This document shows positions 10,714 through 22,070 of a stretch of DNA of 64,000 nucleotides, piece after piece (position 1 is the stretch's first letter; every line of letters begins with the position of its first letter). A model generated the notes under the pieces. That model saw nothing but the letters and a program-made list of their open reading frames with translations, did no database searches and had not been told where the DNA came from. Made by a program: the position numbers and the translations under genes. Source of the DNA: Zingiber officinale (Eukaryota > Streptophyta > Magnoliopsida > Zingiberales > Zingiberaceae); the NCBI RefSeq assembly GCF_018446385.1, contig NC_055991.1:118711794-118775793 (forward strand), given 5' to 3'.

Positions 10714-13700
10714 ATGGACAAAGATTGGATGTCAAAGAATAGGTTATCACATGAATATGAGGTTGGGGTAGAGTCTTTCTTGCAATTTGCATTACAAAAT
10801 GCTACTGATCCGAATGAAATACCTTGCCCATGTTCAAGATGTGGTAATCTGCAGAAGAGAAATGTTGACATTATAAGGGCACATTTGTGTTGTAATGGTA
10901 TAGATTTAACATACCATAAATGGATTTGGCATGGTGAAAAGACTGAATACAATAACTCAATGAAAGATGAACAGAAATCTTTTGGCGATGAACCTATTGA
11001 TATGGTACATGCTGCATTTGATAGTTATGCAGAGAATCCAAACCAATTTCATAAGCTACTTGAAGATGATGATAAACCTTTATATCCGGGGTGTGCCAAA
11101 TTTACAAAGTTATCTGCACTTGTGAAATTGTATAACTTGAAGGCAAAATATAGTTGGAGTGACAAAAGTTTCACAGATTTACTAAGTTTGTTTGGAGAAA
11201 TGCTTCCTGATGATAATGAATTGCCTTCATCATTGTATGATGCAAAGAAAAGCTTATGTGCATTAGGGATGCATTATATGAAAATTCATGCTTGCCCTAA
11301 TGATTGTATCTTATACCAGAAGGAGCATGAGAATTTGACTAATTGTCCTATATGTGGGATGTCTAGGTGGAAGTTGGGTAAAAAAGGTATGATAAATGGA
11401 GTTCCAGCAAAGGTCCTCTGGTACTTCCCGCCTATTCCAAGATTTCAAAGATTATTTCGGAACAAGGAGATATGTAAGGATTTAACTTGGCATGCTGATA
11501 AAAGAGTACTTGACGGTTACTTGCGTCATCCGGCTGATGCGCCCGCTTGGAAAGTAGTGGATCACAAGTGGCCAGATTTTGCTGCTGAACCTAGAAATCT
11601 TAGATTGGCCTTATCAGCAGACGGGATCAATCCCCATAGTTTAATGAGTTCTGCATATAGTTGTTGGCCAGTTGTGATGATCACTTACAACCTTCCTCCA
11701 TGGTTGTGTATGAAGAGAAAATTTATGATGCTGACTTTGTTGATTTCAGGTCCCAAACAACCGGGAAATGATATTGACATTTACTTAGCACCTTTGATCG
11801 ATGACTTAAAAAGATTATGGGATATAGGTGTTGATGCATATGATGGATGTCGAGAAGAGAATTTCTTACTTAGGGTTGTCTTACTATGGACAATCAATGA
11901 TTTTCCTGCATATGGGAACATGTCAGGTTGTGTTGTGAAAGGATATTGTGCATGTCCTATTTGTGGTGAAGAAACATATTCGACAAGGTTGAAGCATAGT
12001 AGAAAAATGAGTTATACAGGCCATAGAAGATTTCTTCCTACAAATCATCCTTATCGAAGGCAAAAAAAAGCATTTAATGGGAACGCAGAGCTTAACCCTG
12101 CACCGAAACCATTAACTGGGCATGAAATTTTGGATCGAGTTGAAAGAATTAATTATCGTTCGGGAAAAGCAAATGGGAAGGTTAAGTTAAAGCAAGGTGA
12201 AACTGTATCATGCTGGAAAAAGAAATCTATATTCTTTGAACTTGATTATTGGAAACATCTACATGTTCGGCATGTTCTTGATGTAATGCATATTGAAAAA
12301 AATGTATGTGAAAGTCTGATCGGTACTTTGCTTGACATTCCTGGAAAATCAAAGGATGGAGTAGCTGCAAGACTAGACCTTGTGGAGATGAATTTGAGGA
12401 TTGATTTGGCACCAAAGATGGGGGAGAAGAGAACCTTTTTGCCAGCGGCTTGTTATACACTAAGTAAGGATGAGAAAAGAAAACTTTGCAAATCTTTGTT
12501 TGGAATAAAGGTCCCCACAGGATATTCATCCAATGTTAAAAATCTGGTGTCGATGAAAGACTTGAAACTTATTGGCCTTAAGTCACATGACTATCACACT
12601 TTGATGCAACAATTACTTTCAGTCGCCATCCGTGATGTCTTGCCTAAACATGTTAGAGATACTATCACTAGATTTTGTGGCTTCTTCAACGTGCTATGTA
12701 ATAAAGTGATAGATGTCTCGAAGTTGAATGATGTGCAAAGAGAGATTGTGATGTGTTGTGTTTGCTTGAAAAATATTTTCCCCATCTTTTTTGATATAAT
12801 GATTCATTTAACTGTTCATCTTGTACGGGAGGTCAAATTGTGTGGACCGGTTTGGTATAGGCAAATGTACCCATTTGAAAGATTCATGAAGATCTTGAAA
12901 GGGTATGTGCGAAATCACAATCGTTTTGAAGGGTGTATAGCCGAATGTTATATTGCTGAAGAGGCTGTGGAATTTTGCTCGGATTACATGTCTAGTGTGC
13001 ATACAATTGGGATCCCATCAAGGTATCAGCAAGTACAACTTACTAGGCCTCTATCTAGCTCAATATTACACTCAACTTGTCATGATGAGTTGCATCAAGC
13101 ACATCGTTATGTCTTGGAAAATGATGTTGACGTTGATCCTTATATCGAGTAATTCTCTTACTTATTTATATTTATTGCACTGTTCTAACGTTCTACTAAT
13201 TAACTTATTAGTATTCCATTAGTTAACTTATCCCTAATCTGTTCATTAGGGAGCACATGGAATTTTTGAACTCAAGCTTTCCTCATAAAGCCAAATCCAA
13301 AAAGTGGCTACAAGATGAGCATAACCGGACATTTATTGGGTGGTTACGTGATCGTGTGAGAGCAGTTGGCAATTCCAGCTCTCAAATATCAGAAAGATTG
13401 AAGTGGATAGCGCGTGGACCTAGCAATCAAGTGTTGAAGTACTCTAGTTATTTGATTGATGGAGTTACGTATCATACAAAAGAGCGCGATGATACACGAG
13501 CTGTTCAAAACTCCGGAGTAAGCTTAGTTGCACAGACAATGCAAGTTGCTAGTGCGAAGGACAAAAATCCAATTGTGTCAGACATGACTTTCTATGGAGT
13601 TATTCAAGAAATTTGGGAACTCGATTATCACAATTTTCAAGTTTCGATGTTTAAATGTAATTGAGTTGAGAATAATACTGGTATTAAAGTTGATGACCTT

Positions 13701-14009
13701 GGTTTCACGTTGGTAAACCTCAACAGAATTGGATTTAAATCTGACTCTTTTATCTTAGGGAGTCAAGCAAAGCAGATATTCTACATTGAAGATCCTCAAG
13801 ATCCTGCCTGGCATGTTGTACTTGCCACTCCTACTAGGGATCACATGGAATACATAAATGGTGATGAGTTGGAAAATGCTACAATCCACTATCCAAGTTT
13901 CACAGGAGGGTTTATATCAATGGAATCAATGGACGTTGACGCCATAGATGAAAATGAACCATCATGCGTTCGTGAAGACTGTGATGGGACATGGATTGAC
14001 AATAATTAA
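10714..14009 (+). pseudogene. TNP2-type CACTA transposase, 2 exons, one in-frame stop
   Basis: Exon 1 is 10714-13148, the intron 13149-13249 (GT...AG) and exon 2 13250-14009, giving 1,064 codons, normal for TNP2. It contains in order a Transpos_assoc region (residues 3-77, cysteines in CPCSRC and HLCCNG), Transposase_21 (about 270-480, including SCWPVVMITYNLPPW and GPKQPGNDIDIYL), DUF4218 (about 600-760) and DUF4216 near the C-terminus. The protein is expected to bind the terminal repeats and cut the element. ATG at 10714 begins the conserved N-terminus. Codon 950 (13662-13664) is TGA inside FKCN-stop-VENN, where the family normally has Trp. The frame is otherwise open to TAA at 14009, so this is a very recent inactivation or a readthrough case. 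Confidence 0.9.
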
Positions 14010-15389
14010 GTGTAATCTATTGTTTAACCTGTGTGTAAATTTTATTTGTTGATCTATTTTGTTAACATATTTATTCTTATTGTAATATAACTATCATTTG
14101 TCTTCATTCTCGCTTTATTTTCTCTATAAATTAAATGCCTAACAGGTTGCTGCCTTTTGCAGGAAATAGGGTTCTCATCAGAATTTGGATGTGGACAATA
14201 TGGCCGCTAATGCAAAGAGATTACTGAGGATTCAGAAGGCTAAAGAAAGTTCTTCTTATTCTGCCACTAACAATAGTTGCGAGGGTCAATCTTCAATGAA
14301 ATCTACAGAAACGGAGTCAACTAGAACATCGAGGGGGCGTACACGTTTGGATAGGCTTGTTAGGCTAAGGGTCCAAGGAATTAAAAAGGATGTTAGCTTC
14401 AATAAAATTGGACAGCCAGTTGGAGAATTTGCGGGTGAAATGCAAAGCTACATTGGCGTTCTCGTGCGAGAAAAGATCTCAATAACTTACAAATCATGGA
14501 AGCAGGTGCCAAATGATGTTAAAGAGTTAATATGGGAATCGGTGAATGTAAGTTAGAATGCTTTGAGAACTTAAATGAGCAGTAGGATGTGGTTATGCTA
14601 TATTTAACGTTCTTGTTAAAATTTTTATGTGTTTTTACAGCTGACGTACAATATTGACCCAACTTGGAGGAAAGGATGTTTAAATTCAGCAAATAATAAA
14701 TGGCGTCAATATAAAGCTTTTCTCACTCAAAAGTTTGTTTTCAGCAAGCTAGATAAACCTGATGAGTTGAAAGATCCCCCGATTGGCTATGGTATTTCAC
14801 AAGAGGATTGTGTTAGGATCCTTCGTACGGCTAGAGAGGGGGGGTGTGAATAGCCGACCCCAAATCGATCGCGTTTCTTCCTACAATTCGTTAGCGCAGC
14901 GGAAAAACAAACAAGGAAACGAAAACAAGAAGATCAAACCTCAACGCGTCGATGTAACGAGGTTCGGAGATGATACTCCTACTCCTCGGCGTGTCCGTAA
15001 GGTGGACGAAGCCTCTCAATCCGTCGGTGGATGAGTCCCCGGAGAACCGGCTAATAATATACTCCTTGTGGGTGGAGAAACCTCACCACAATCTTTTGCA
15101 ACAGCAAACAAAGGAGTACAACAATAGAGACAACAAACAAGAACAATAGAAATTGTAAAACACTTGCTTGCCTCTTGTTGTCGACTGGAACCTTGATGAA
15201 ACAGCAGCTTCTCAGATCCAACAGCTAGAACACCAGCAGGAAACTCACGCAGAGCTTCAGCAGCAGAGCACACCAGCAGCTCGGTAGTCGAAGAGCGAAG
15301 CTCAAGAAGAAAAGAAGTGTTCGCCTGTAGAAGCCCTCAGCCTATACCTGCGAAGGAGAAAGCAAAGAAACTAGCCGTTGCGTCGCAAC

Positions 15390-15715
15390 GGACTCGATCG
15401 GTCTACGGACCGATCGGGACTGTCTTGATCGGTCCCGGATCGATCGACCCTCTTGCGTACTACGATCGATGCGTGGACCGATCGGAACCTGGATCGGTCC
15501 GCACGATCCCAACTCCGGCGTGCTTCCGCGACATCGTCTCTGATCGGTCCCAGATCGACATAACTGATCGATGCGTGGACCGATCACCGCCTTTTTCGCC
15601 TCTGTTGCTGATCGGTCACGGACCGATCGATGCAACGAAACTTGCGATATCGATCGGTCACCGGACCGATCGAGCAAACAAGTATCACCGGATCGGTGCG
15701 GTGACCGATCCGAGC
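15390..15715. repeat. Palindrome-rich GATCGGTC/GACCGATC block in the LTR
   Basis: There are more than a dozen imperfect copies of CGATCGGTCC and its reverse GGACCGATCG, often paired around a short spacer. The equivalent block in the other LTR is 20805-21130, and a related set lies in the interior at 17285-17440. Overlapping open frames on both strands (e.g. 15317-15793 and 15342-15749) are products of the repeat and not genes. Confidence 0.8.
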
Positions 15716-15789
15716 TTTTTTTGCCCAAACCAAGTCCCAAGACTTCCAAACCAATATCCGGTCAACCTTAACCTATTGGTTCATCATGC

Positions 15790-16390
15790 TTAGCATCTGG
15801 TCACTCCCTTGACCTGCTAAGACTCCCCACCAAGTGTCCGGTCAATCCCTTTGACCTACTTGGACTTCCCATGCCAAGCTTCCATCTGGATTTTCCAACA
15901 CCGAAGTCCGATCATCGATCCATCCGGATTTTCCCTTGCCTGGTTTCACTCACCAGGACTTTCCAACCGCCTAACATCCCAGTTAGGACTTTCCCACTGC
16001 CTGGCTTCACTCACGGGACTTTCCACCTGCCTAACATCCCAGTTAGGACTTTCTCATTGCCTAACATCACTCCCAGGACTTTCTCATTGCCTGGCTTTAC
16101 TCACTAGGACTTTCCACACTGCCTAACATCCCAGTTAGGACTTTTCCTCGTGCCAAGCTCCTTGCTTGGACTTCTCCGTGCCAAGTCTCCATACTTGGAC
16201 TTTTCCAGTGCCAAGTCTCCATACTTGGACTTTTCCCGTGCCAAGTCTCCATACTTGGACTTTTCGCGTGCCAAGCTCCCTGCTTGGACTTTTCCAGTTC
16301 CAAGTCTCCATACTTGGACTTTTTTAGTGCCAAGCTCCCTGCTTGGACTTTTCCGTTGCCAAGTCTCCATACTTGGACTTTTTCCCGAAT
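15790..16390. repeat. Tandem hairpin array with compensating stems
   Basis: About 18 successive inverted repeats are seen. Two large ones come first (15790-15820, outer stem TTAGCA/TGCTAA; 15830-15863, outer stem CCAAGT/ACTTGG), both with an inner GGTCA/TGACC stem. Then follow units of about 30-38 bp with stems CCTGG/CCAGG, CCTAAC/GTTAGG and CCAAG/CTTGG, each followed by GACTTTTCC or similar. The second copy lies at 21218-21822 in the other LTR. Open frames here such as 16150-16413 are repeat artefacts. Confidence 0.8.
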
Positions 16391-16632
16391 CAGGTCAACC
16401 AGGTCAACCTTGACCTACGGTTGCACCAATAATCTCCCAAACATCTATTCTTGTCCCATATCAAGAATAGAACTCTCTCACGAGTGTCAAACATCAACAT
16501 GCAACTCAACTAGGTCAATCTTGACCTAAAGTTGCATCAACAATCTTCCCAAGTCAAACATCAAAATACAACTCGAGTCAAGTCAACTCGAGTCGGGTCA
16601 ACCAGGTCAACCTTGACCTAAGGTTGCACCAA

Positions 16633-18662
16633 TCTCCCCTTTGATGTTTGACAAAACTCATAATCAAGTTAGGTTAACCCGATAACCTAACTTAGGTTTT
16701 CCAACCATCTTCCCATGTCCAATGTTCTTTCCTTGAACATTCTTTGGACATTCTCCCCTTAGGTTAACCTGATAACCTAACTTGGGTTCTCCAATAATTC
16801 TCCCCCTTTTTGACACACATCAAAAAGAATTCCAATGTTCTTCCTTGAACATTCCTTGACATTCTTCCCCTAGCTTAGGTTAACCCGATAACCTAACTTG
16901 GGTTCTCCAATAATTCTCCAATGAACACTCTCCCCTTTTTGACACACATCAAAAAGAAAAAGGAGAGTATCAAGATCAAGAGTTTCTTCCTAATGAAAGT
17001 CCCATACCTTTCATTGAAACTCTTAATTTCCCCCTTGATACTAAACTCAACAATCAACTTAGTGATAATCCCATATCACTAATCCTCAAAAGTCTTAAGG
17101 AGTAAAAACTCCCCCTAAAAGTCAACTCCCCCTTGACAATTAGATAAAACTCCCCCTAAAGGTCAACTCCCCCTTGACCATTGCACCAACAATGTCTTGG
17201 AGAGTTTCAAACCTTTAAAAAATCCACAAAACCCAATTTTCAGCTGAAATTTCAGACCAACAGCTGAAAATCAGAAACTGGCACGCACTGATCGGTCCCC
17301 AGACCGATCAGAATCCCCCTGGATCGGTCCCCAGACCGATCCACGCTTCACTGATCGCACTGGATCGTCACTGATCGGTCACCAGACCGATCAGAACTTC
17401 CCTGGATCGGTCCGGTGACCGATCCACACTCTGAAATCAGAGATTTCTGATTTCCCTTCCCGGAAATTCAGAAACTCCTAATAAATTCCAGAAAATTCCA
17501 AAAATCGTAAAATTTTGAGGATACACTCCTCATACCATATACTATCACAGAAAAATAATTTTCTATGAAAATAGTTTCCATTTTTCAATCTTGATACAAA
17601 GTTCAAAAACTTTGAAATAGTTCAAGTTTAACTCAACTTTGTATCACAATGTTCAATGATGAATGCTATCACTAGGAAAGCTTCATCAAGGTTTTTCAAA
17701 TCAATTTTAAAATGCTTTTAAAACCATTTGAATTTAGGACCATAATCTTAGGGCTAAATGTACATGACTTGTACACAAGCTTTCCCTATGATCCTCCATT
17801 TCTTGAATTAGGCTCATCTAGGTACAAGAACTATGCACCTTGATCCTAACTCATGATCCTAATATCTCACACACATCTAAGGTGTATCAAACCACATCCA
17901 TGTCAATTTTGATGTGAGATATGGGTTTAGGTATCTTAGACTAAGGTCTCATGCATTTTCTAAACACAACTTTGATCTCAATATCAAAATGTGTTTTTCA
18001 TCCTTAAATCAATTCAATTGATTATTAATGCAAGAGATGATGACATGGCATAAAATGGTATCATAAATGAAAACATGTGCCAATGTCATGATGTCATGGC
18101 ATAAAGTTTGAAACTTAAATAAACATGACATAAAAACTAGCCTAAGCATTATCATGACATTTCAAATGATCATAAATTAAATATGATGTCATGACATGGC
18201 AAATGGCAAACAACCATGGTAAGTTAACACAAATAAAATACCTAGATTACCTATCTAAGTATCCTTAATCACTTAGCTAACTTAAATTCTAATCCTAGAT
18301 TGCCCAAAGTGCTCCAAGAAAATGTCAAAACCCAAATTGGCATTTCTTGATCTCTTGTTTGATTTATACCATTTAAAATTTTACAAGAGTAGCACTTCTA
18401 AATTAAGGCCCGGATTGCCTTGATTACCTAAGAGAATATCAAAATCCCAATTTGATATTTTTCTAGGTTTTTCCAAATTGTGCCAATTGAGATTAAAAAT
18501 GAGATTTCCAATCTTTAGGCACATTTAACTCTTCAAAGGAGTAAATGATAATTCATTTCATTTTCAAAGGTTCACAAAACCTTGAAAATGCTCCTTGAGT
18601 GTCAATTTCCTCAAAGTTGGGTTAACTACCCTTCTTATTGGAGTTGACACTCTCTAACCCAT
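16633..18662. other. Non-coding interior of the gag-only element
   Basis: Its left part (16640-17210) has repeated runs of TAACCTAACTTGGG and CTCCCCCT. A GATCGGTC palindrome set lies at 17285-17440. The remainder to 18660 is AT-rich with no recognisable pol motif on either strand. This is where pol would be expected. Confidence 0.7.
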
Positions 18663-19229
18663 TTATGGGGTAGAGAAGATGCTCCTAGGAACCCAATACC
18701 TATTAGAGCTCATTGGGTTCACTAAATATTCACTAGGGATAACTTCCCTAGCAACCCTCCTAATGACCCTCTTAGGCTTTAAAGCCTTGGTCATTTGGGT
18801 CTCATCAAGGTCAACTATAGGGGTGCATAACCTTGTGACCTTGGTAATGGTCTTCCTAGCCTTAGGTTTTGTTCCATAATCGAATGGAACATTATGATAA
18901 GTGGGCTTGACCAATTGGGACTTAGGTTTGTGACCTAAACCTTTCTTGTCCTTGGACATTGGTTTTTGACCCTTAAACCCTAGAGATGACTTCCCTATGT
19001 TTTTAAGAGCCTTTTCCAAATTATCAAGTCTTGACCTCAAGACTTGATTTTCTCTCTCTAATACCTCAAGTTTTAATTTGTCATTTTCTCTTGAGATATT
19101 CCTAGGCATGTGTCTAGTCTTCTTGGGATTTCTACCTAGGTTTTCCTTAACTTTAGAAGCGTTAATCCTAGGGTTGGTATTTCTAGTGTTAACCTTACCT
19201 AGGCTAACATGTTTAGCTCCTAAGCACAT
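18663..19229 (-). pseudogene. C-terminal gag extension of the copia-like element
   Basis: A 188-codon frame lies downstream of the zinc-finger gag but in a different frame, so a frameshift between about 19350 and 19230 separates them. It has a coiled coil (LEVLERENQVLRSRLDNLEK), a basic Lys-rich stretch and a C-terminal YWVPRSIFSTP that resembles the end of the gag-protease linker in copia polyproteins. No protease active site follows. Confidence 0.6.
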
Positions 19230-19353
19230 GTATTGGTTCCTAAAGTTAACATGCTTATCATTATTAACAATTGCAACAAAACTACTAGCATGAGTTTTAT
19301 TAGAATTGCAATAATGAACCTTAGAGGTTACCTTAGGGTTTGCCTTAGCTCCC

Positions 19354-20142
19354 CTATCGTTGTGCCGGTCTCTTGCCCTTGTGAGGTTGCCTCCCCCTCG
19401 GACAATGGCTCCTATAGTGTCCCCTTTGCTTGCATTGGAAGCACACGATGTGCTCCTTGCCCTTGCATTTTGGGACTCCGGCTTCCTTGAACTTTGGCGC
19501 CGGTGGAGTCTTTCTTACCCTCTTTGGACACTTACTCTTGTAATGTCCATGTTCCCTACACTCAAAGCATATTATATGTAACTTATTTGAAATTGAAATG
19601 CTTGAGTTACCTAGGTTTGGGGATGGGTGTGAGCTCTCTTCCTCATCCCTTCCGGAGGTAGATGTCTCTTCTTCTTGCTCCGAACTTGAACAAGAGGAAC
19701 TCTCCTCCTCTTCTTCCTTGGATGTTGAGTAGCCCTCAACTCCCAATTCGCTCCCTCCATGATGTGAGCTACTTGGCTCACTTAGCTCCTCTTCATGGCT
19801 TGAATTTGAGCTCTCCTCATGGAACTTTGCCAAGTTGTTCCACAATTCCTTGGCATCGTTGTATCTACCTATCTTATGCAAGATATCACTAGGTAATGAA
19901 AATTCAAGAATTTTCGTTACCTCGTCGTTGATTGTGGATTGGTGGATTTGCTCTTTCGTCCACTCCTTCTTCTTGATAGGTTTTCCTTCCTCATCCATCG
20001 GTGGGGAAAACCCTTCTTGTACACAAAACCAATTTAACATATTAGTCCTAAGAAAATACATCATCCTTACCTTCCAATATGTGAAGTTGTCGTGAGACTC
20101 GTAGAAGGGTTGAATCGTGACATCTTCTCCATAGAGATCCAT
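19354..20142 (-). CDS. gag: Copia-type gag with two CCHC zinc knuckles
   Basis: This 262-codon frame starts with ATG (MDLYGEDVTIQPFYE) 50 bases inside the PBS. Residues 10-110 match the copia gag/UBN2 region (FTYWKVRMMYFLR, AKELWNNLAKFH). A Ser/Glu-rich acidic linker (about 110-170) follows, then two zinc knuckles, CFECREHGHYKSKC and CFQCKQRGHYRSHC, that bind element RNA. The frame ends after a basic tail. Gag is expected to form cytoplasmic particles. It lies antisense inside the second CACTA gene. Confidence 0.85.
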   Translation of the reverse strand: MDLYGEDVTIQPFYESHDNFTYWKVRMMYFLRTNMLNWFCVQEGFSPPMDEEGKPIKKKEWTKEQIHQSTINDEVTKILEFSLPSDILHKIGRYNDAKELWNNLAKFHEESSNSSHEEELSEPSSSHHGGSELGVEGYSTSKEEEEESSSCSSSEQEEETSTSGRDEEESSHPSPNLGNSSISISNKLHIICFECREHGHYKSKCPKRVRKTPPAPKFKEAGVPKCKGKEHIVCFQCKQRGHYRSHCPRGRQPHKGKRPAQR

Positions 20143-20191
20143 TCTCTAGCTTTGCTCCCACGGGTGTTGATCCGATGAAGAGCGAACCTTC

Positions 20192-20203
20192 GCTCTGATA
20201 CCA
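20192..20203 (-). other. Primer binding site (tRNA-iMet) of the copia-like element
   Basis: The minus strand reads TGGTATCAGAGC two bases inside the LTR end at 20206. Confidence 0.9.
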
Positions 20204-20205
20204 CT

Positions 20206-22070
20206 TGTTAGGATCCTTCGTACGGCTAGAGAGGGGGGGTGTGAATAGCCGACCCCAAATCGATCGCGTTTCTTCCTACAATTCGTTAGCGCAGCGGAAA
20301 AACAAACAAGGAAACGAAAACAAGAAGATCAAACCTCAACGCGTCGATGTAACGAGGTTCGGAGATGATACTCCTACTCCTCGGCGTGTCCGTAAGGTGG
20401 ACGAAGCCTCTCAATCCGTCGGTGGATGAGTCCCCGGAGAACCGGCTAATAATATACTCCTTGTGGGTGGAGAAACCTCACCACAATCTTTTGCAACAGC
20501 AAACAAAGGAGTACAACAATAGAGACAACAAACAAGAACAATAGAAATTGTAAAACACTTGCTTGCCTCTTGTTGTCGACTGGAACCTTGATGAAACAGC
20601 AGCTTCTCGGATCCACAGCTAGAACACCAGCAGGAAACTCACGCAGAGCTTCAGCACGATGAGAGCTCAGCACACCAGCAGCTCAGTAGTCGAAGAGCAG
20701 AAGCTCAAGAAGAAAAGAAGTGTTCGCCTGTAGAAGCCCTCGGCCCCTTTATACCTGCGAAGGAGAAAGCGAAGAAACTGGCCGTTGCGTCGCAACGGCA
20801 GAACTCGATCGGTCTACGGACCGATCAGACTGTCTTGTCGGTCCCGGACCGATCGATCGAAACCTCTTGCGTACTCGATCGATCGTGGACCGATCGAGAC
20901 CTGGATCGGTCCACGCACCGATCCCAACTCGGCGTGCTTCCGCGACATCGTCTCTGATCGGTCCCGGCCGTCGGGACATCGATCGATGCGTGGACCGATC
21001 ACCGCCTCTTTCGCCTCTGTTAGCTGGCGATCGGTCACGGACCGATCGACAAGAATCAACAGAGCTATCCGATCGGTCACCGCCGATCGAGCAAACAGTA
21101 TCACCGGATCGGTGCGGTGACCGATCCGAACAATTTTGCCCAAACCAAGTCCCAAGACTTCAAACCAATATCCGGTCAACCTTGACCTATTGGTTCATCA
21201 TGCTTAGCATCTGGTCACTCCCTTGACCTGCTAAGACTCCCCACCAAGTGTCCGGTCAATCCCTTTGACCTACTTGGACTTTCCAACACCAGAAGTCCGA
21301 TCATCCCTGATCCATCTGGATTTTCCAACACCAGAAGTCCGATCATCCCTGATCCATCTGGATTTTCCCTTGCCTGGTTTCACTCACCAGGACTTTCCAA
21401 CTGCCTAACATCCCAGTTAGGACTTTCCCACTGCCTGGCTTCACTCACCAGGACTTTCCACACTGCCTAACATCCCAGTTAGGACTTTCTCATTGCCTAA
21501 CATCCCAGTTAGGACTTTCTCATTGCCTGGCTTTACTCACCAGGACTTTCCACACTGCCTAACATCCCAGTTAGGACTTTTCCTCGTGCCAAGCTCCCTG
21601 CTTGGACTTCTCCGTGCCAAGTCTCCATACTTGGACTTTTCCAGTGCCAAGTCTCCATACTTGGACTTTTCCCGTGCCAAGTCTCCATACTTGGACTTTT
21701 CGCGTGCCAAGCTCCCTGCTTGGACTTTTCCAGTTCCAAGTCTCCATACTTGGACTTTTTTAGTGCCAAGCTCCCTGCTTGGACTTTTCCGTTGCCAAGT
21801 CTCCATACTTGGACTTTTTCCCGAATCAGGTCAACCAGGTCAACCTTGACCTACGGTTGCACCAATAATCTCCCAAACATCTATTCTTGTCCCATATCAA
21901 GAATAGAACTCTCTCACGAGTGTCAAACATCAACATGCAACTCAACTAGGTCAATCTTGACCTAAAGTTGCATCAACAATCTTCCCAAGTCAAACATCAA
22001 AATACAACTCGAGTCAAGTCAACTCGAGTCGGGTCAACCAGGTCAACCTTGACCTAAGGTTGCACCAACA
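20206..22070 (-). repeat. 5' LTR of the gag-only copia-like element
   Basis: This 1,865 bp LTR has the intact terminus TTGCACCAACA at 22070. It carries the same GATCGGTC block (20805-21130) and hairpin array (21218-21822) as its partner, with differences in unit number. Confidence 0.88.

Larger units (their letters stand above)
14811..16632 (-). repeat. 3' LTR of the gag-only copia-like element
   Basis: It pairs with 20206-22070. The two are colinear but differ by many substitutions and small indels, especially in the CGATCGGTCC-rich part (15390-15715). At the interior junction this LTR lacks two terminal bases (CCAAT against CCAACA). It contains the hairpin array described at 15790-16390. 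Confidence 0.85.
14811..22070 (-). mobile_element. Gag-only copia-like (SIRE-type) LTR retroelement in a CACTA exon
   Basis: The termini are TGTTAGGATCC (14811) and TTGCACCAACA (22070), with exact target duplication GATTG at 14806-14810 and 22071-22075. The LTRs are 14811-16632 and 20206-22070. The PBS at 20192-20203 shows it runs right to left. Gag lies at 20142-18663 in two frames. The remaining 2 kb of interior has no protease, integrase, RT or RNase H signal, so mobilisation would have to rely on another element. The purine tract AAAGGGGAGA precedes the 3' LTR at about 16644-16633. Confidence 0.9.

Noticed and set aside
12227..12529. Antisense frames within the TNP2 exon
   Set aside because: Shadows of the transposase coding strand; no start context or domain.
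15317..15793. 158-codon frame and antisense 135-codon frame
   Set aside because: They lie in the GATCGGTC palindrome block, which lacks stops by composition; no domain.
16097..16413. Repeat-containing small proteins (YLDFS..AKSP units) on both strands
   Set aside because: They are translations of the 30-bp hairpin array; the frames exist on both strands and in both LTR copies.
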